Shown piece after piece: positions 20,629 to 28,781 of a stretch of 64,000 bases of DNA. The stretch's first letter is position 1. The number at the start of each line of letters is the position of its first letter. The notes beneath the pieces were generated by a model. It did not search any database and was not told where the DNA came from. It saw nothing but the letters and a program-made list of their open reading frames with translations. This DNA is from Shinella lacus (GTDB taxonomy: Bacteria; Pseudomonadota; Alphaproteobacteria; Rhizobiales; Rhizobiaceae), in contig NZ_WHSB02000001.1 in assembly GCF_010994755.1 (NCBI RefSeq), positions 248,001-312,000 on the forward strand, read 5' to 3'. A program made the position numbers and the translations under genes.

Positions 20629-21620
20629 ATCCGCCCCCGCATGCGCTTGATGCTGATGATGTTGACCATGACAGCGACGAGGATGACGACGCCGCGCACA
20701 ATGCCCTGCGCGAACGGATCGACGCCGAGCAGCACGAGGCCGTTGACGAGGGCGGCGATGAAGATCACGCCGAAGAGCGTGCCGAGCATCGTGCCGCGGC
20801 CGCCGAACAGGCTGGTGCCGCCCACCACGACGGCGGCGATGATGTCGAATTCCAGGCCGGAGGCCGCACCGCTGTTGCCCGAGCCGAGCCGGCTTGCCAT
20901 CAGGATGCCCGTCAGGGCGGCCAATGCTCCCGTGATGGCAAAGACGAGGATGCGGATGCGCGCCACCGGGATGGCCGATAGGCGCGCAGCCTCCGCATTA
21001 CCGCCGACGGCGTAGACGCTGCGGCCGAACACGGTGCGCGTGGCGACGAAGCTGAAGGCGACGAACAGCACCAGCATGATGATCGCAGGCGTCGGGATAC
21101 CCAACAACGAGCCTGCGCCAAACCGCTGGAAGCTGAAGTCCATGATGACGATGGGTACGGCATCCGACATGACCTGCGCGGTGCCGCGCAGGCCAAGCCA
21201 CAGCGCCAGCGTGACGATGAAGCTCGGCACGTCGAAGAAAGCGCGCAGGAAGCCGGTGAAGCAGCCGATCAAGGCGCCGAGAACCACCACGACCAATGCG
21301 GCCACGGGAAGCGGCACGCCGGATTGGGCGAGCGACGCCAACAGCACGCCGGCAAAGGCGACATGCGGGCCGACGGAAATGTCGATCTCGCCGCTGATCA
21401 GAACCAGCGTCATGCCCCAGGCGATGATGCCGACGAAAGCGGCATCGCGCAGAATGTTGAGCTGGTTCGGTAGCGTCATGAAATTGGAGGCGAAGACCGC
21501 GAGGAAGGCATAGAGCACGAGGATTGCGGCCAGCAATCCGATCTCGTTCGCGCGGCCGCTCAGGAAGTGGCGCAGGTCGAACTTCTGGTAGAGTTCGGAT
21601 CGGGTTTCGGCCATTCTCAA
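20625..21620 (-). CDS. CUT2 sugar ABC transporter, permease (system 3)
   Basis: This 331-residue RbsC-like permease has about ten helices. It shows ISGEIDISVGPHVAF near residue 75 and VGGTSLFGGRGTMLGTLFG in the second half. It overlaps the ATPase gene and the dehydrogenase gene by 4 bases each. Confidence 0.92.
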   Translation of the reverse strand: MRMAETRSELYQKFDLRHFLSGRANEIGLLAAILVLYAFLAVFASNFMTLPNQLNILRDAAFVGIIAWGMTLVLISGEIDISVGPHVAFAGVLLASLAQSGVPLPVAALVVVVLGALIGCFTGFLRAFFDVPSFIVTLALWLGLRGTAQVMSDAVPIVIMDFSFQRFGAGSLLGIPTPAIIMLVLFVAFSFVATRTVFGRSVYAVGGNAEAARLSAIPVARIRILVFAITGALAALTGILMASRLGSGNSGAASGLEFDIIAAVVVGGTSLFGGRGTMLGTLFGVIFIAALVNGLVLLGVDPFAQGIVRGVVILVAVMVNIISIKRMRGRM

Positions 21621-23125
21621 TGCACTCCCTGTTCGCCGGTGGTCAGCTCGCTCAGCGTCTCCGTGCGGATCGCCTCGCCTTCCACCTCGGCAGTGATGCT
21701 ACCGCCGCGCAGGATGAGCACGCGGTCGCAGACCTCGCAGAATTCCTCGATCTCGCCGGAGACGAAGACCACGGCGAGCCCTTCCTCCGCGGCCTTGCGC
21801 ATCAGTTGGTAGATCTGGCGCTTGGCGCCGATATCCACGCCGCGCGTCGGCTCGTCGAGCAGCAGGATGCGCGGCGCGGCATTCAGCGCCTTGCCGATGA
21901 CGACCTTCTGCTGGTTGCCCCCGCTGAGATTACCAAGCGGCTCGCTTGGATGGGCGAGCTTGATGCCGAGCGCGCGGATCGAGGCAGTGACCTTCTCGCG
22001 CATCGCCGCCCGGTCGATCACTCCGCCGCGCGACACCGAACCCCAACTCGCCATGACGAGGTTTTCGTCGATGCCGAGCATCATCACGGCACCTTCGCCG
22101 CGACGATCCTCCGGCGTCATGAAGATGCCGTTGGCCCGTGCATCGCGCAGGCTCGCCGGCCTGAAATCGCTGCCGGAAAGCGTCATCGAACCGCTGTCTA
22201 TGGTCCGAAGTCCCGCAATCGCCTGCAAAAGCTCCGTGCGCCCCGAGCCCAGCACGCCGGCAATGCCGAGCACTTCGCCCGCGCGGATCTCGAAGCTCGC
22301 ATCCTGGATGCGCGGAGCGACCTCAAGGCCACGGATCGAGAGCAGCGGGCTGCGTTTGGCGGGGGCGGAGCGTACGACCTCGCCCTCGGCCTGTGTACTG
22401 CCCAACAGCATCTCGACGATCTGGCGGTTCGTCACATCGCCGACGGCTGTCGTCGCGATGTGACGGCCGTCACGCATGACCGTGAGGGACTGGGCCACCC
22501 GCCGGATCTCGTCCATGCGGTGCGAAATATAGATGACGCTCGTGCCCTGCTCCGCCAGCCGGCGCACGACCCGGATCAGCGTTTCCGCCTCCTGGGCGAC
22601 CAGCGAACTCGTCGGCTCGTCGAGGATCAGCAGCCGTGCGCCCTGGCGCAGGGCCCGCGCGATCTCGACCAACTGGCGCTGCGCCACGGATATGCGCGCA
22701 ACGGGCTGGCGCGGATCGAGATCGAGGCCGAGCACCTCTAGCGCCGCATGCGCCTCGCGCTCCATCGCCCGCCAGTCGATACCGCCGCCGCGCTTCGGCC
22801 AACGCCCCAGAAAGACGTTTTCCGCAATCGAAAGTTCGGGAACGACGCTCAGCTCCTGGTGCACGGTGGCGATGCCGGCCTTGATGCCGTCCATCGGCGT
22901 GCGCAAGGAGACGGGTGCGCCATCCATCAGGATCGACCCCTCGTCCGGCCGCTCGACGCCGGCAAGGATCTTCACCAGCGTCGATTTTCCGGCGCCGTTC
23001 TTGCCGAGCAGCGCGCGGACCTCGCCGCGGCCGATCGCGAAATCCACGTCGCGAAGTGCGACGACGCCGGGATACGCCTTCGATATGCCACGCATCTGGA
23101 CGAGCGGTTCAGTCATGGAAGCCAT
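21617..23125 (-). CDS. CUT2 sugar ABC transporter, double-domain ATPase (system 3)
   Basis: This roughly 502-residue RbsA-type ATPase has Walker A GKNGAGKST, first signature ISVAQRQ, Walker B LILDEPTS, the degenerate second Walker A GSGRTE, and LSGGNQQK plus LLDEPTRGVD. The start is uncertain: ATG at 23125 or 23116, neither with a good ribosome site. A longer frame reaching 23155 would run towards the hairpin after the binding-protein gene and looks non-homologous. Confidence 0.9.
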   Translation of the reverse strand: MASMTEPLVQMRGISKAYPGVVALRDVDFAIGRGEVRALLGKNGAGKSTLVKILAGVERPDEGSILMDGAPVSLRTPMDGIKAGIATVHQELSVVPELSIAENVFLGRWPKRGGGIDWRAMEREAHAALEVLGLDLDPRQPVARISVAQRQLVEIARALRQGARLLILDEPTSSLVAQEAETLIRVVRRLAEQGTSVIYISHRMDEIRRVAQSLTVMRDGRHIATTAVGDVTNRQIVEMLLGSTQAEGEVVRSAPAKRSPLLSIRGLEVAPRIQDASFEIRAGEVLGIAGVLGSGRTELLQAIAGLRTIDSGSMTLSGSDFRPASLRDARANGIFMTPEDRRGEGAVMMLGIDENLVMASWGSVSRGGVIDRAAMREKVTASIRALGIKLAHPSEPLGNLSGGNQQKVVIGKALNAAPRILLLDEPTRGVDIGAKRQIYQLMRKAAEEGLAVVFVSGEIEEFCEVCDRVLILRGGSITAEVEGEAIRTETLSELTTGEQGVH

Positions 23126-23177
23126 GCCGTTCAGGTTGGAAAAGGAGGGCCGCAACCCAGGCAGCGACCCTCAGTCC

Positions 23178-23196
23178 GAGGCGCCTATGGCGTCTC
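23178..23196 (-). repeat. Stem-loop at the 3' end of the sugar-binding-protein gene (system 3)
   Basis: GAGGCGCC and GGCGTCTC pair over 8 positions (one G-T) around a TAT loop, with CCCT and AGGG flanks able to extend it. It overlaps the binding-protein stop codon and precedes the ATPase gene. No T-run follows. Confidence 0.5.
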
Positions 23197-24187
23197 AGGG
23201 GATACCGTCGGGCCGGGCTTCCAGCCAGGCCTTCACCTTGTCGGGATCGGATGACAGGAACATCTCGGTCGGCACGATGGTGAGATAGGTGTCGATCGCC
23301 TCGCCCTTGATGGCCTTCAGCGCCATGGCGACAGAGTCCTTGCCCATCTGCTGCGGCTGCTGGCCGTTCGTGGCGATCAGGGTTTCCGGCGCGTTGATCA
23401 GGTACTGCGCTAGCTGCACGCTGATATCGTTGCCGAAGACGACGGCTTGGCCCTGGCGGCCCGAAGCCATGATGCCCTGGATCGCGCCGATCGTGCCATT
23501 GTCGGTGGTGGCGAACATGGCGTTGATCGCCGTATCGCCGGTCAACATGGTCGTCGCGGTTTCCGTCGATTTGCCCGGCTCGAAACCGGCCTGATCGGCC
23601 GCCCATTCGACGCCCGGCACCGTCTCCTCGACCGCCTTCTTGAAGCCGGCCTTGCGCTGCACGCAGGCCTCGTAGACGTCGCAATTCAGGATGCCAAAGC
23701 GGGGCTTGTCGATGCCCTTGCCCTTGAAATAATCGCCGGCGACGAGGCCGACATCATAGCCGAGCTTGAACTGGTCGGTGGTGACCAGCGCCTTGACGTA
23801 TTTCTTGGCGTCCTCGTCGTTGACGCAGGTGTTGTAGCAGATGACCGGAATGCCGGCCTCGGAGGCTTGCTTCACCACCGGCACCGAGGCCGTCGCGGAA
23901 ACCGGCGACATGATGATCGCGCTGACCTTCGAGGCGATCAGTGTGGAGGCGAACTGCGCCTCCTTGGCGGCATCGCCCTGGCTGTTCTGCCCGAGCAGGC
24001 GAACGCTTGAATCGCCCGCACCCGCCTCGATACCCTTCTTGATCCCGCCATAAAAACCCTGCGCGTCGAGATAGAGCGCGCCGATCGTCAGCTCCTGCGC
24101 GCCGGCCGCGCCGGCCATGAGAACCGCGAGTGCGGCAGAAGCAAAAACCCGCAAAGCAGCGGGCCGTAGCCTGATGCGGTTGGTCAT
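23195..24187 (-). CDS. CUT2 sugar ABC transporter, periplasmic binding protein (system 3)
   Basis: This 330-residue binding protein is the first gene of the long operon. The signal peptide is clear (RLRPAALRVFASAALAVLMAGAAGAQ, cut near residue 30). The mature part has KVSAIIMSPVSATAS, GIPVICYNTC and TTDNGTIGAIQGIM. Two cysteines (NTC at the hinge and NCDVYEAC) could form disulfides. The ATG at 24187 has GGGAGG upstream. The leader holds a GntR-type operator. Confidence 0.9.
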   Translation of the reverse strand: MTNRIRLRPAALRVFASAALAVLMAGAAGAQELTIGALYLDAQGFYGGIKKGIEAGAGDSSVRLLGQNSQGDAAKEAQFASTLIASKVSAIIMSPVSATASVPVVKQASEAGIPVICYNTCVNDEDAKKYVKALVTTDQFKLGYDVGLVAGDYFKGKGIDKPRFGILNCDVYEACVQRKAGFKKAVEETVPGVEWAADQAGFEPGKSTETATTMLTGDTAINAMFATTDNGTIGAIQGIMASGRQGQAVVFGNDISVQLAQYLINAPETLIATNGQQPQQMGKDSVAMALKAIKGEAIDTYLTIVPTEMFLSSDPDKVKAWLEARPDGIP

Positions 24188-24214
24188 CGATATCCTCCCA
24201 GATGTCTTTGCATT

Positions 24215-24226
24215 CTTGTATGCAAG
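24215..24226. promoter_or_regulatory. GntR/FCD operator candidate, proximal to the sugar operon
   Basis: CTTGTATGCAAG is a 12-base near-palindrome lying 28 bases before the first gene of the sugar operon. It matches the TTGTATACAA-type sites bound by FadR/VanR-like GntR proteins. Confidence 0.68.
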
Positions 24227-24306
24227 ATTTTTGAGGCGGTCAAGCGTCGCCCGATGTATGAGTGGAAAATCCATATTTTTCAGGCTATCGTGCATTGCAA
24301 GGCGAT

Positions 24307-24316
24307 TTGCATGCAA
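24307..24316. promoter_or_regulatory. GntR/FCD operator candidate, proximal to the regulator gene
   Basis: TTGCATGCAA is a perfect 10-base palindrome, 22 bases before the regulator ATG. It differs by one base from the core of the other site. The two sites are 92 bases apart and flank the shared promoter region, which fits joint control of the operon and autoregulation. Confidence 0.68.
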
Positions 24317-24338
24317 GAAAACAAAAGACGGGGGCGGA

Positions 24339-25049
24339 ATGGCGCGTGACACGAAAATCTCGGCGGCGGAGCATTGCTACCGCACGCTCTCGCGAAAGAT
24401 CATCGGGCTTGAACTGAAGCCGAACGAACCGATCGGCGAACATGCGCTGGCCGATCTCCTGGGCGTCAGCCGCACGCCCGTGCGCGAGGCGCTATCGCGG
24501 CTGAGTGCGGAAGGGCTGGTGGATCTGCGTTCGCGGGCAGGCGTCGTGGTCGCTCCCATCCGCATGGACGCGGTGCGCACGGCGCAGTTCGTGCGCGAGC
24601 AGCTGGAGCTGGCCATCGTCGCGGAAGCCGCCCAGCAATCGAACCGGCGCATCCTGCTCGGCATCCGCCAGGCCATCGAGGAGCAGGAACTGGCCATCGT
24701 CGAGGACAATCCCGATCTCTTCTTCGAATGCGACGAACGCATGCACGCGCTCTATTGCAGCCTAGCCGGGCGCGAAGGCGTCTGGAGCTTCATCTCCGAC
24801 GCCAAGAAGCACATGGACCGTGTGCGCCGCCTGTCCGTCCAGGCCGGCCAGCTTGACCAGCTTGTGCAGGATCACCAGGGCGTGCTGGAGGCGGTGATGG
24901 CCCGTGACACGGAGAAGGCCCGCGAGATCATGCAGTTGCACCTGCGGCGCGTTATGCTGGACCTCAGCGAACTCGGAAGGCTGTTCGCGCCCTATTTCGA
25001 GCAGAACGAAGCGAAAGCTGAAGGCCAGTCTCCCGCGGGGCAGTCATGA
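24339..25049 (+). CDS. GntR-family regulator, FCD (FadR/VanR) type
   Basis: This 236-residue regulator has a winged HTH at about residues 10-75 (PIGEHALADLLGVSRTPVREALSRL is the recognition region) and an all-alpha FCD effector domain (about 90-220) with the Asp/His metal-ligand pattern. The ATG at 24339 follows GGGGCGG; the frame stays open upstream but has no ribosome site. It diverges from the sugar operon and is most likely its repressor, released by a sugar acid or related intermediate. Confidence 0.92.
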   Translation: MARDTKISAAEHCYRTLSRKIIGLELKPNEPIGEHALADLLGVSRTPVREALSRLSAEGLVDLRSRAGVVVAPIRMDAVRTAQFVREQLELAIVAEAAQQSNRRILLGIRQAIEEQELAIVEDNPDLFFECDERMHALYCSLAGREGVWSFISDAKKHMDRVRRLSVQAGQLDQLVQDHQGVLEAVMARDTEKAREIMQLHLRRVMLDLSELGRLFAPYFEQNEAKAEGQSPAGQS

Positions 25050-25097
25050 GAACTTCCCGGCTGATCATTTTCGCAATGCCTGCGCCGCTGCGGGCAA

Positions 25098-25472
25098 CTA
25101 GGGCTCTAGGGATTTGAGATAGGCGATGACGTCGGCTGCGTCACCGGCTTTCAGGCCGGTGAAGGCCATGCGTGTCTTGGGGATCATCTTCCTGGGGCCG
25201 GCGAGATAGGCGGCGAGCGTTGCCTCGTCCCATTTCAGGCCTCCGGCCGCGGCTTCCTTCATCGCGTCGGAATATTTGCCGTAGTCGGCAAGCGAGGCGG
25301 CGGGGCGGTCGACGATGCCGACGAGATGCGGGCCGACCTTGTTCGTCGGCTTGTCGGCGCTGTGGCAGGCGGTGCACTTCTTGAAGACGACGGCGCCCGC
25401 TTCCGCGGATCCTTCCGCGGCATGTGCGGCGAAGGGCAAGGCGAGGCCCGCGAGGACGGCGATTATTTTCAT
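25098..25472 (-). CDS. Periplasmic class I c-type cytochrome
   Basis: This 124-residue cytochrome c has a Sec signal (cut near AHAAEG, about residue 19), haem motif CTACH (33-37) and a Met sixth ligand, probably M102 in KTRMAFTG. The size and the VGPHLVGIVDRPAAS segment fit soluble cytochrome c of the cycA/c550 type. It follows the GMC dehydrogenase gene and is the probable electron acceptor. A terminator-like hairpin lies between the two genes, so its expression may be uncoupled. It is convergent with the GntR gene. Confidence 0.92.
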   Translation of the reverse strand: MKIIAVLAGLALPFAAHAAEGSAEAGAVVFKKCTACHSADKPTNKVGPHLVGIVDRPAASLADYGKYSDAMKEAAAGGLKWDEATLAAYLAGPRKMIPKTRMAFTGLKAGDAADVIAYLKSLEP

Positions 25473-25508
25473 GCAGCGATAGGCTCCGCGTGGAAGGACG
25501 GCAAAAGG

Positions 25509-25528
25509 TGGCCGGCCGAAGCCGGCCA
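25509..25528 (-). terminator. Rho-independent terminator after the GMC dehydrogenase gene
   Basis: On the minus strand an 8-bp stem (TGGCCGGC/GCCGGCCA) with a TTCG tetraloop is followed by CCTTTTG. It lies about 75 bases past the GMC stop and before the cytochrome gene, so transcription may stop or be reduced there. Confidence 0.68.
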
Positions 25529-25603
25529 GAGGTGGCACGGCTCGATGGAGCCGCACGCGATCACCGGCCGCCCGGAGGCGACCGGGGAGGATCGCGGTAA
25601 ACC

Positions 25604-27175
25604 TCAGATCGAGCCGGCCCCCATCTCCTTGGCGATATAGTCGGCCTGGCGGATGGCGAGCGTGACGATGGTCAGCGTCGGGTTTTCCGCCGCCCCCGTG
25701 GTGAACTGGCTGCCATCCGAGACGAACAGGTTCTTGATGTCGTGCGTCTGGCCCCATTTGTTGACGACGCCATCCTGCGCCTTCTCGCTCATGCGATTGG
25801 TGCCGAGATTGTGCGTCGAGGGATAGGGTGGCGTCGGGAAGCTGCGTGTCGCGCCGACCGCCGCATAGAGCGCCTCGCCCTGCTTGTAGGCGTGGTTGCG
25901 CATGGCGACGTCGTTCGGATGGTCGGTGAACCAGACGTCCGGGATCGGCATGCCATATTTGTCCTTCAGCTCGCCATGCAGTTTTACGGCGTTCTGTTCC
26001 TGCGGCATGTCCTCGCCGACGATCCAGAGGCCCGCCATGTTGGCATAGCTGTCCATCGCCGAGGCGAAGGGACGGCCCCAGCCGCCGGGATCGAGGAAGG
26101 CCGCCATGAAGGGCACGCCGAGCGCCAGCGTCTCCAACTCGTAGCCGCCGACGAAACCGCGGGACGGATCGTGTTTCGCCTCGTCGCGCACGATGCCGGC
26201 CATGGTGGTGCCGCGGTAGAAATGCACCGGCTTTTCGAACACGGCGTAGACCGAGCCCGTCGTGTGGCGCATGTAGTTCTTGCCGACCTGGCCGGAGGAG
26301 TTGGCAAGCCCGTCCGGATATTTGCTCGATGCGGAATTGAGCAAGAGGCGCGGGCTTTCGATGGAGTTGCCGGCGACGCAGATGATGCGGGCCTTCTGGC
26401 TTTGCAGCTTGCCGTCCTTGTCGGCATAGACCACGGCCGTCACCTTGCCGCTGTCGTCATGCTCGATCTTGACGACGTGGGAATTCGGCCGCACCTCCAG
26501 CCGGCCGGTCGCCTCGCCCTTCGGGATTTCCGTGTAGAGCGTCGACCATTTGGCGCCCCATTTGCAGCCCTGGAAACAGAAGCCGGTCTGCTGACAGCTC
26601 ATGCGGTCGTCGCGGTCGGCCGAGTTGATCGCCATGTTGCCGGTGTGGCATTCCTTGTAGCCGAGCTTGTCGGCGCCGGCCTTCAGGATCTTGAAGTTGT
26701 TGTTGCCGGGCAGGCCCTCGATGCCGTTGGTGCGGGTCACGCCCATCTTGTCTTCGGCCTTGGCGTAGTAGGGCTCAAGTTCGGCCAGCGTCACCGGCCA
26801 GTCGAGCAGGTTCGCGCCCTCGACCTTGCCGTAGTTGGTGAGCGTCTTGAACTCATGCTCCTGGAAGCGCAGCGAGGCGCCCGCCCAGTGCGTCGTGGTG
26901 CCGCCCACGGCCTTGACGATCCAGGCCGGAAGGTTGGGAAAATCCTTCGAGACGCGCCAGCCGCCGCCGGTCGTGCGGTGGTCGAGCCATGCGAGCTGGG
27001 AAAAGCTGTCCCACTCGTCGTTGATGAAGTCTTCGTGTTCGATGCGCGCACCGGCTTCAAGCACGACGACGTCGATGCCCTTCTGCGCCAGTTCATTGCC
27101 CAGCGTGCCGCCGCCGGCGCCTGAGCCGATGATGACGACCACGCTGTCGTCGTTGAGATCATAAGGAGCTGCCAT
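25604..27175 (-). CDS. GMC-family FAD dehydrogenase, large subunit (gluconate/glucoside 3-dehydrogenase type)
   Basis: This 523-residue GMC oxidoreductase binds FAD through GSGAGGG (17-23) and has the C-terminal family block with PSTHNLGTNRM and GAAENPTLTI, containing the catalytic His and Asn. It has no signal peptide of its own; such subunits are exported by riding on a Tat-signal partner, here the next gene upstream. The three-gene set (GMC, gluconate-2-dehydrogenase subunit-3-like, cytochrome c) matches periplasmic sugar dehydrogenases, including glucoside 3-dehydrogenase of agrobacteria. ATG 27175 has GGAGG. Confidence 0.9.
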   Translation of the reverse strand: MAAPYDLNDDSVVVIIGSGAGGGTLGNELAQKGIDVVVLEAGARIEHEDFINDEWDSFSQLAWLDHRTTGGGWRVSKDFPNLPAWIVKAVGGTTTHWAGASLRFQEHEFKTLTNYGKVEGANLLDWPVTLAELEPYYAKAEDKMGVTRTNGIEGLPGNNNFKILKAGADKLGYKECHTGNMAINSADRDDRMSCQQTGFCFQGCKWGAKWSTLYTEIPKGEATGRLEVRPNSHVVKIEHDDSGKVTAVVYADKDGKLQSQKARIICVAGNSIESPRLLLNSASSKYPDGLANSSGQVGKNYMRHTTGSVYAVFEKPVHFYRGTTMAGIVRDEAKHDPSRGFVGGYELETLALGVPFMAAFLDPGGWGRPFASAMDSYANMAGLWIVGEDMPQEQNAVKLHGELKDKYGMPIPDVWFTDHPNDVAMRNHAYKQGEALYAAVGATRSFPTPPYPSTHNLGTNRMSEKAQDGVVNKWGQTHDIKNLFVSDGSQFTTGAAENPTLTIVTLAIRQADYIAKEMGAGSI

Positions 27176-27252
27176 GGTTTCCTCCCGAAACATGTGCGGT
27201 CGGCGTCAACGCCGCGGTCGCGCCTCCTCCGGCGCGTTCCGTCAGACCGCCG

Positions 27253-27783
27253 TCAAAGCCATTCGATGTCGTCGAAGCCGCGGGCGATATAACCGCCCTT
27301 GGAATAGGATTCGCCCTCGTAGCCGAAATGCGGCCACAGCTCCTTCTGGTTATAGAAGGAGACGACGAGGTCGCCGCGCACCGCCTGGAAGAAGGGCGTG
27401 CTCTCGATGTCATGCAGGATCTTTACGCGATCATCCTCCCAGCCGAGGGCACGATAACCGCCTTCGCCGGCCCGCTTGTCGAGATCGGCGATGCCCGCCT
27501 CGATCAGTTCCTTGTGCGCAGCGTCCGTGCCGGCCTTGGTGTCGTGGCCCTTGACCGCGATGGCGTAGAAGCGGTCGGCGACCGTATCGTGCGGATAGAT
27601 GTCGCGGGCGAGCTTGATCAGCGTCGCCATCGTTTCCGGCTTCAGCGCCGTCGTCTCCATACCCCAGGCCTTGTCGGGACTGATCACCGCCCTGCCGGAG
27701 ATGATGAGTGCCGCGCCGATCGTGCCGCGCTTCAAAAGCTCGCGGCGGGAAAGTCCCGGGCGCTGCTCGTAGATCGTCGTCAT
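27253..27783 (-). CDS. Gluconate 2-dehydrogenase subunit 3-like protein with Tat signal
   Basis: This 176-residue small subunit starts with a twin-arginine signal (SRRELLKRG, then a hydrophobic stretch up to about residue 35). The rest fits the gluconate_2-dh3 family, including LARDIYPHD and the C-terminal GYIARGFDDIEW. It chaperones the FAD subunit and carries it through the Tat pore to the periplasm. It lies 77 bases before the GMC gene. Confidence 0.9.
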   Translation of the reverse strand: MTTIYEQRPGLSRRELLKRGTIGAALIISGRAVISPDKAWGMETTALKPETMATLIKLARDIYPHDTVADRFYAIAVKGHDTKAGTDAAHKELIEAGIADLDKRAGEGGYRALGWEDDRVKILHDIESTPFFQAVRGDLVVSFYNQKELWPHFGYEGESYSKGGYIARGFDDIEWL

Positions 27784-27840
27784 GTCAGGTTCCTCCCTTT
27801 GCGTTTGAGACCGGCGGCCCTCCTCCGGCCGCCAGCCCGT

Positions 27841-28236
27841 TCATTTGAAGCGGCCGTGCCGTTGCAGGACCTCGATCCTGTAGCCGTCCGGGTCCGTCAC
27901 GAAGAAGAAGCGGGCAAGCAGGCCGCCATCGCGGTTGAACTCGACGATCTTGCCGGTGGTGAAGCCGAGCCCGGAGATGCGGGTGTGCTCGCCGTCGAGG
28001 TCGGAAACCGACACGGCGAGGTGGCCGTAGCCGTCGCCGAGATTGTAGGCCTCGGTGCGGCCCTTGTTGATCGTCAGTTCGAGTTCGAATTCGCTTTCGG
28101 CATTGCTCATGTAGACGAGCGTGAAGGTCTCGAAGTCGAGCCTGTCGGCGACCGCAAGCCCGAAGGTCTTGTTGTAGAAATCCACGGACCGGTCTTCATC
28201 CAGAACGCGGATCATCGAATGAATGGACTTTGCCAC
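27841..28236 (-). CDS. Glyoxalase I-like VOC protein
   Basis: This protein of about 131 residues is of lactoylglutathione-lyase type. The H-E-H-E metal pattern is visible: His6 (SIHSMIRV), Glu in SEFELELT, His in GYGHLAVSV and Glu in YRIEVLQ. I use a GTG start at 28236 because GGGGAAGG lies just upstream and the family begins a few residues before this His. It is 57 bases before the dehydrogenase small-subunit gene, so it is probably the first gene of that operon. That could point to keto-aldehyde handling, or be coincidence. Confidence 0.85.
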   Translation of the reverse strand: MAKSIHSMIRVLDEDRSVDFYNKTFGLAVADRLDFETFTLVYMSNAESEFELELTINKGRTEAYNLGDGYGHLAVSVSDLDGEHTRISGLGFTTGKIVEFNRDGGLLARFFFVTDPDGYRIEVLQRHGRFK

Positions 28237-28386
28237 GCTGCCTTCCCCTGCTTGCAGTTCGACTTGTGGAGGGAAGATTGCGCCTGGAATCACCGCCGTG
28301 GGTAGCAGCCCATTACCGCACGTCGTTTTTCATTTCTGGAGTTTTATGCGAAGGATTTTTCTTGTTTCAGGGCGACACAGGATGAT

Positions 28387-28415
28387 TTGACCAAATTCAA
28401 GGGCCGCCGCATAAT
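28387..28415 (+). promoter_or_regulatory. Sigma-70-type promoter of the RHH gene
   Basis: TTGACC (28387-28392) and CATAAT (28410-28415) are separated by 17 bases. The predicted start near 28422 leaves a 27-base leader with TGGAGG before the ATG at 28449. The remainder of the 28237-28448 gap shows no other feature I can support. Confidence 0.6.
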
Positions 28416-28448
28416 CGCCTGTATAAAAACAAGACTGGAGGATAAACC

Positions 28449-28757
28449 ATGTGTGAGGTCTTTGCGGGCCAGGACCCGCAACGCTATCGGCCTGTCAACC
28501 GCTCTGTGCGGATCGGCGGCCATTCGACGAGCATCCAGATCGAAGCAGCCTTCTGGGACCTGATCGACGAGATGGCCATAGGCCAGGGTCAGTCGACATC
28601 CCGCTTCCTCTCGACGCTCTATGACGAGGCGCTGGAAATCAATGGTTCGGTGTCGAATTTCGCCTCGCTGCTGCGCACGAGCTGTCTCATCTACATCATG
28701 GGTGGCGCGAAGAAATGCGACGGCGCACGGGAATTCCACATCGTCGCCGCCGAATAG
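28449..28757 (+). CDS. Ribbon-helix-helix domain protein
   Basis: This 102-residue protein has a central ribbon-helix-helix region: RSVRIGGHSTSIQIEAAFWDLIDEMA followed by a SRFLSTLYDEAL helix. It resembles the RHH_4 group of small alphaproteobacterial proteins with aryl-sulfate-sulfotransferase-like naming in databases but no proven function. DNA binding is likely. It has its own sigma-70-type promoter and a TGGAGG ribosome site. It is convergent with the CorA-type gene. Confidence 0.8.
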   Translation: MCEVFAGQDPQRYRPVNRSVRIGGHSTSIQIEAAFWDLIDEMAIGQGQSTSRFLSTLYDEALEINGSVSNFASLLRTSCLIYIMGGAKKCDGAREFHIVAAE

Positions 28758-28781
28758 GCCAAACAAGGCAAGACGGGACGA

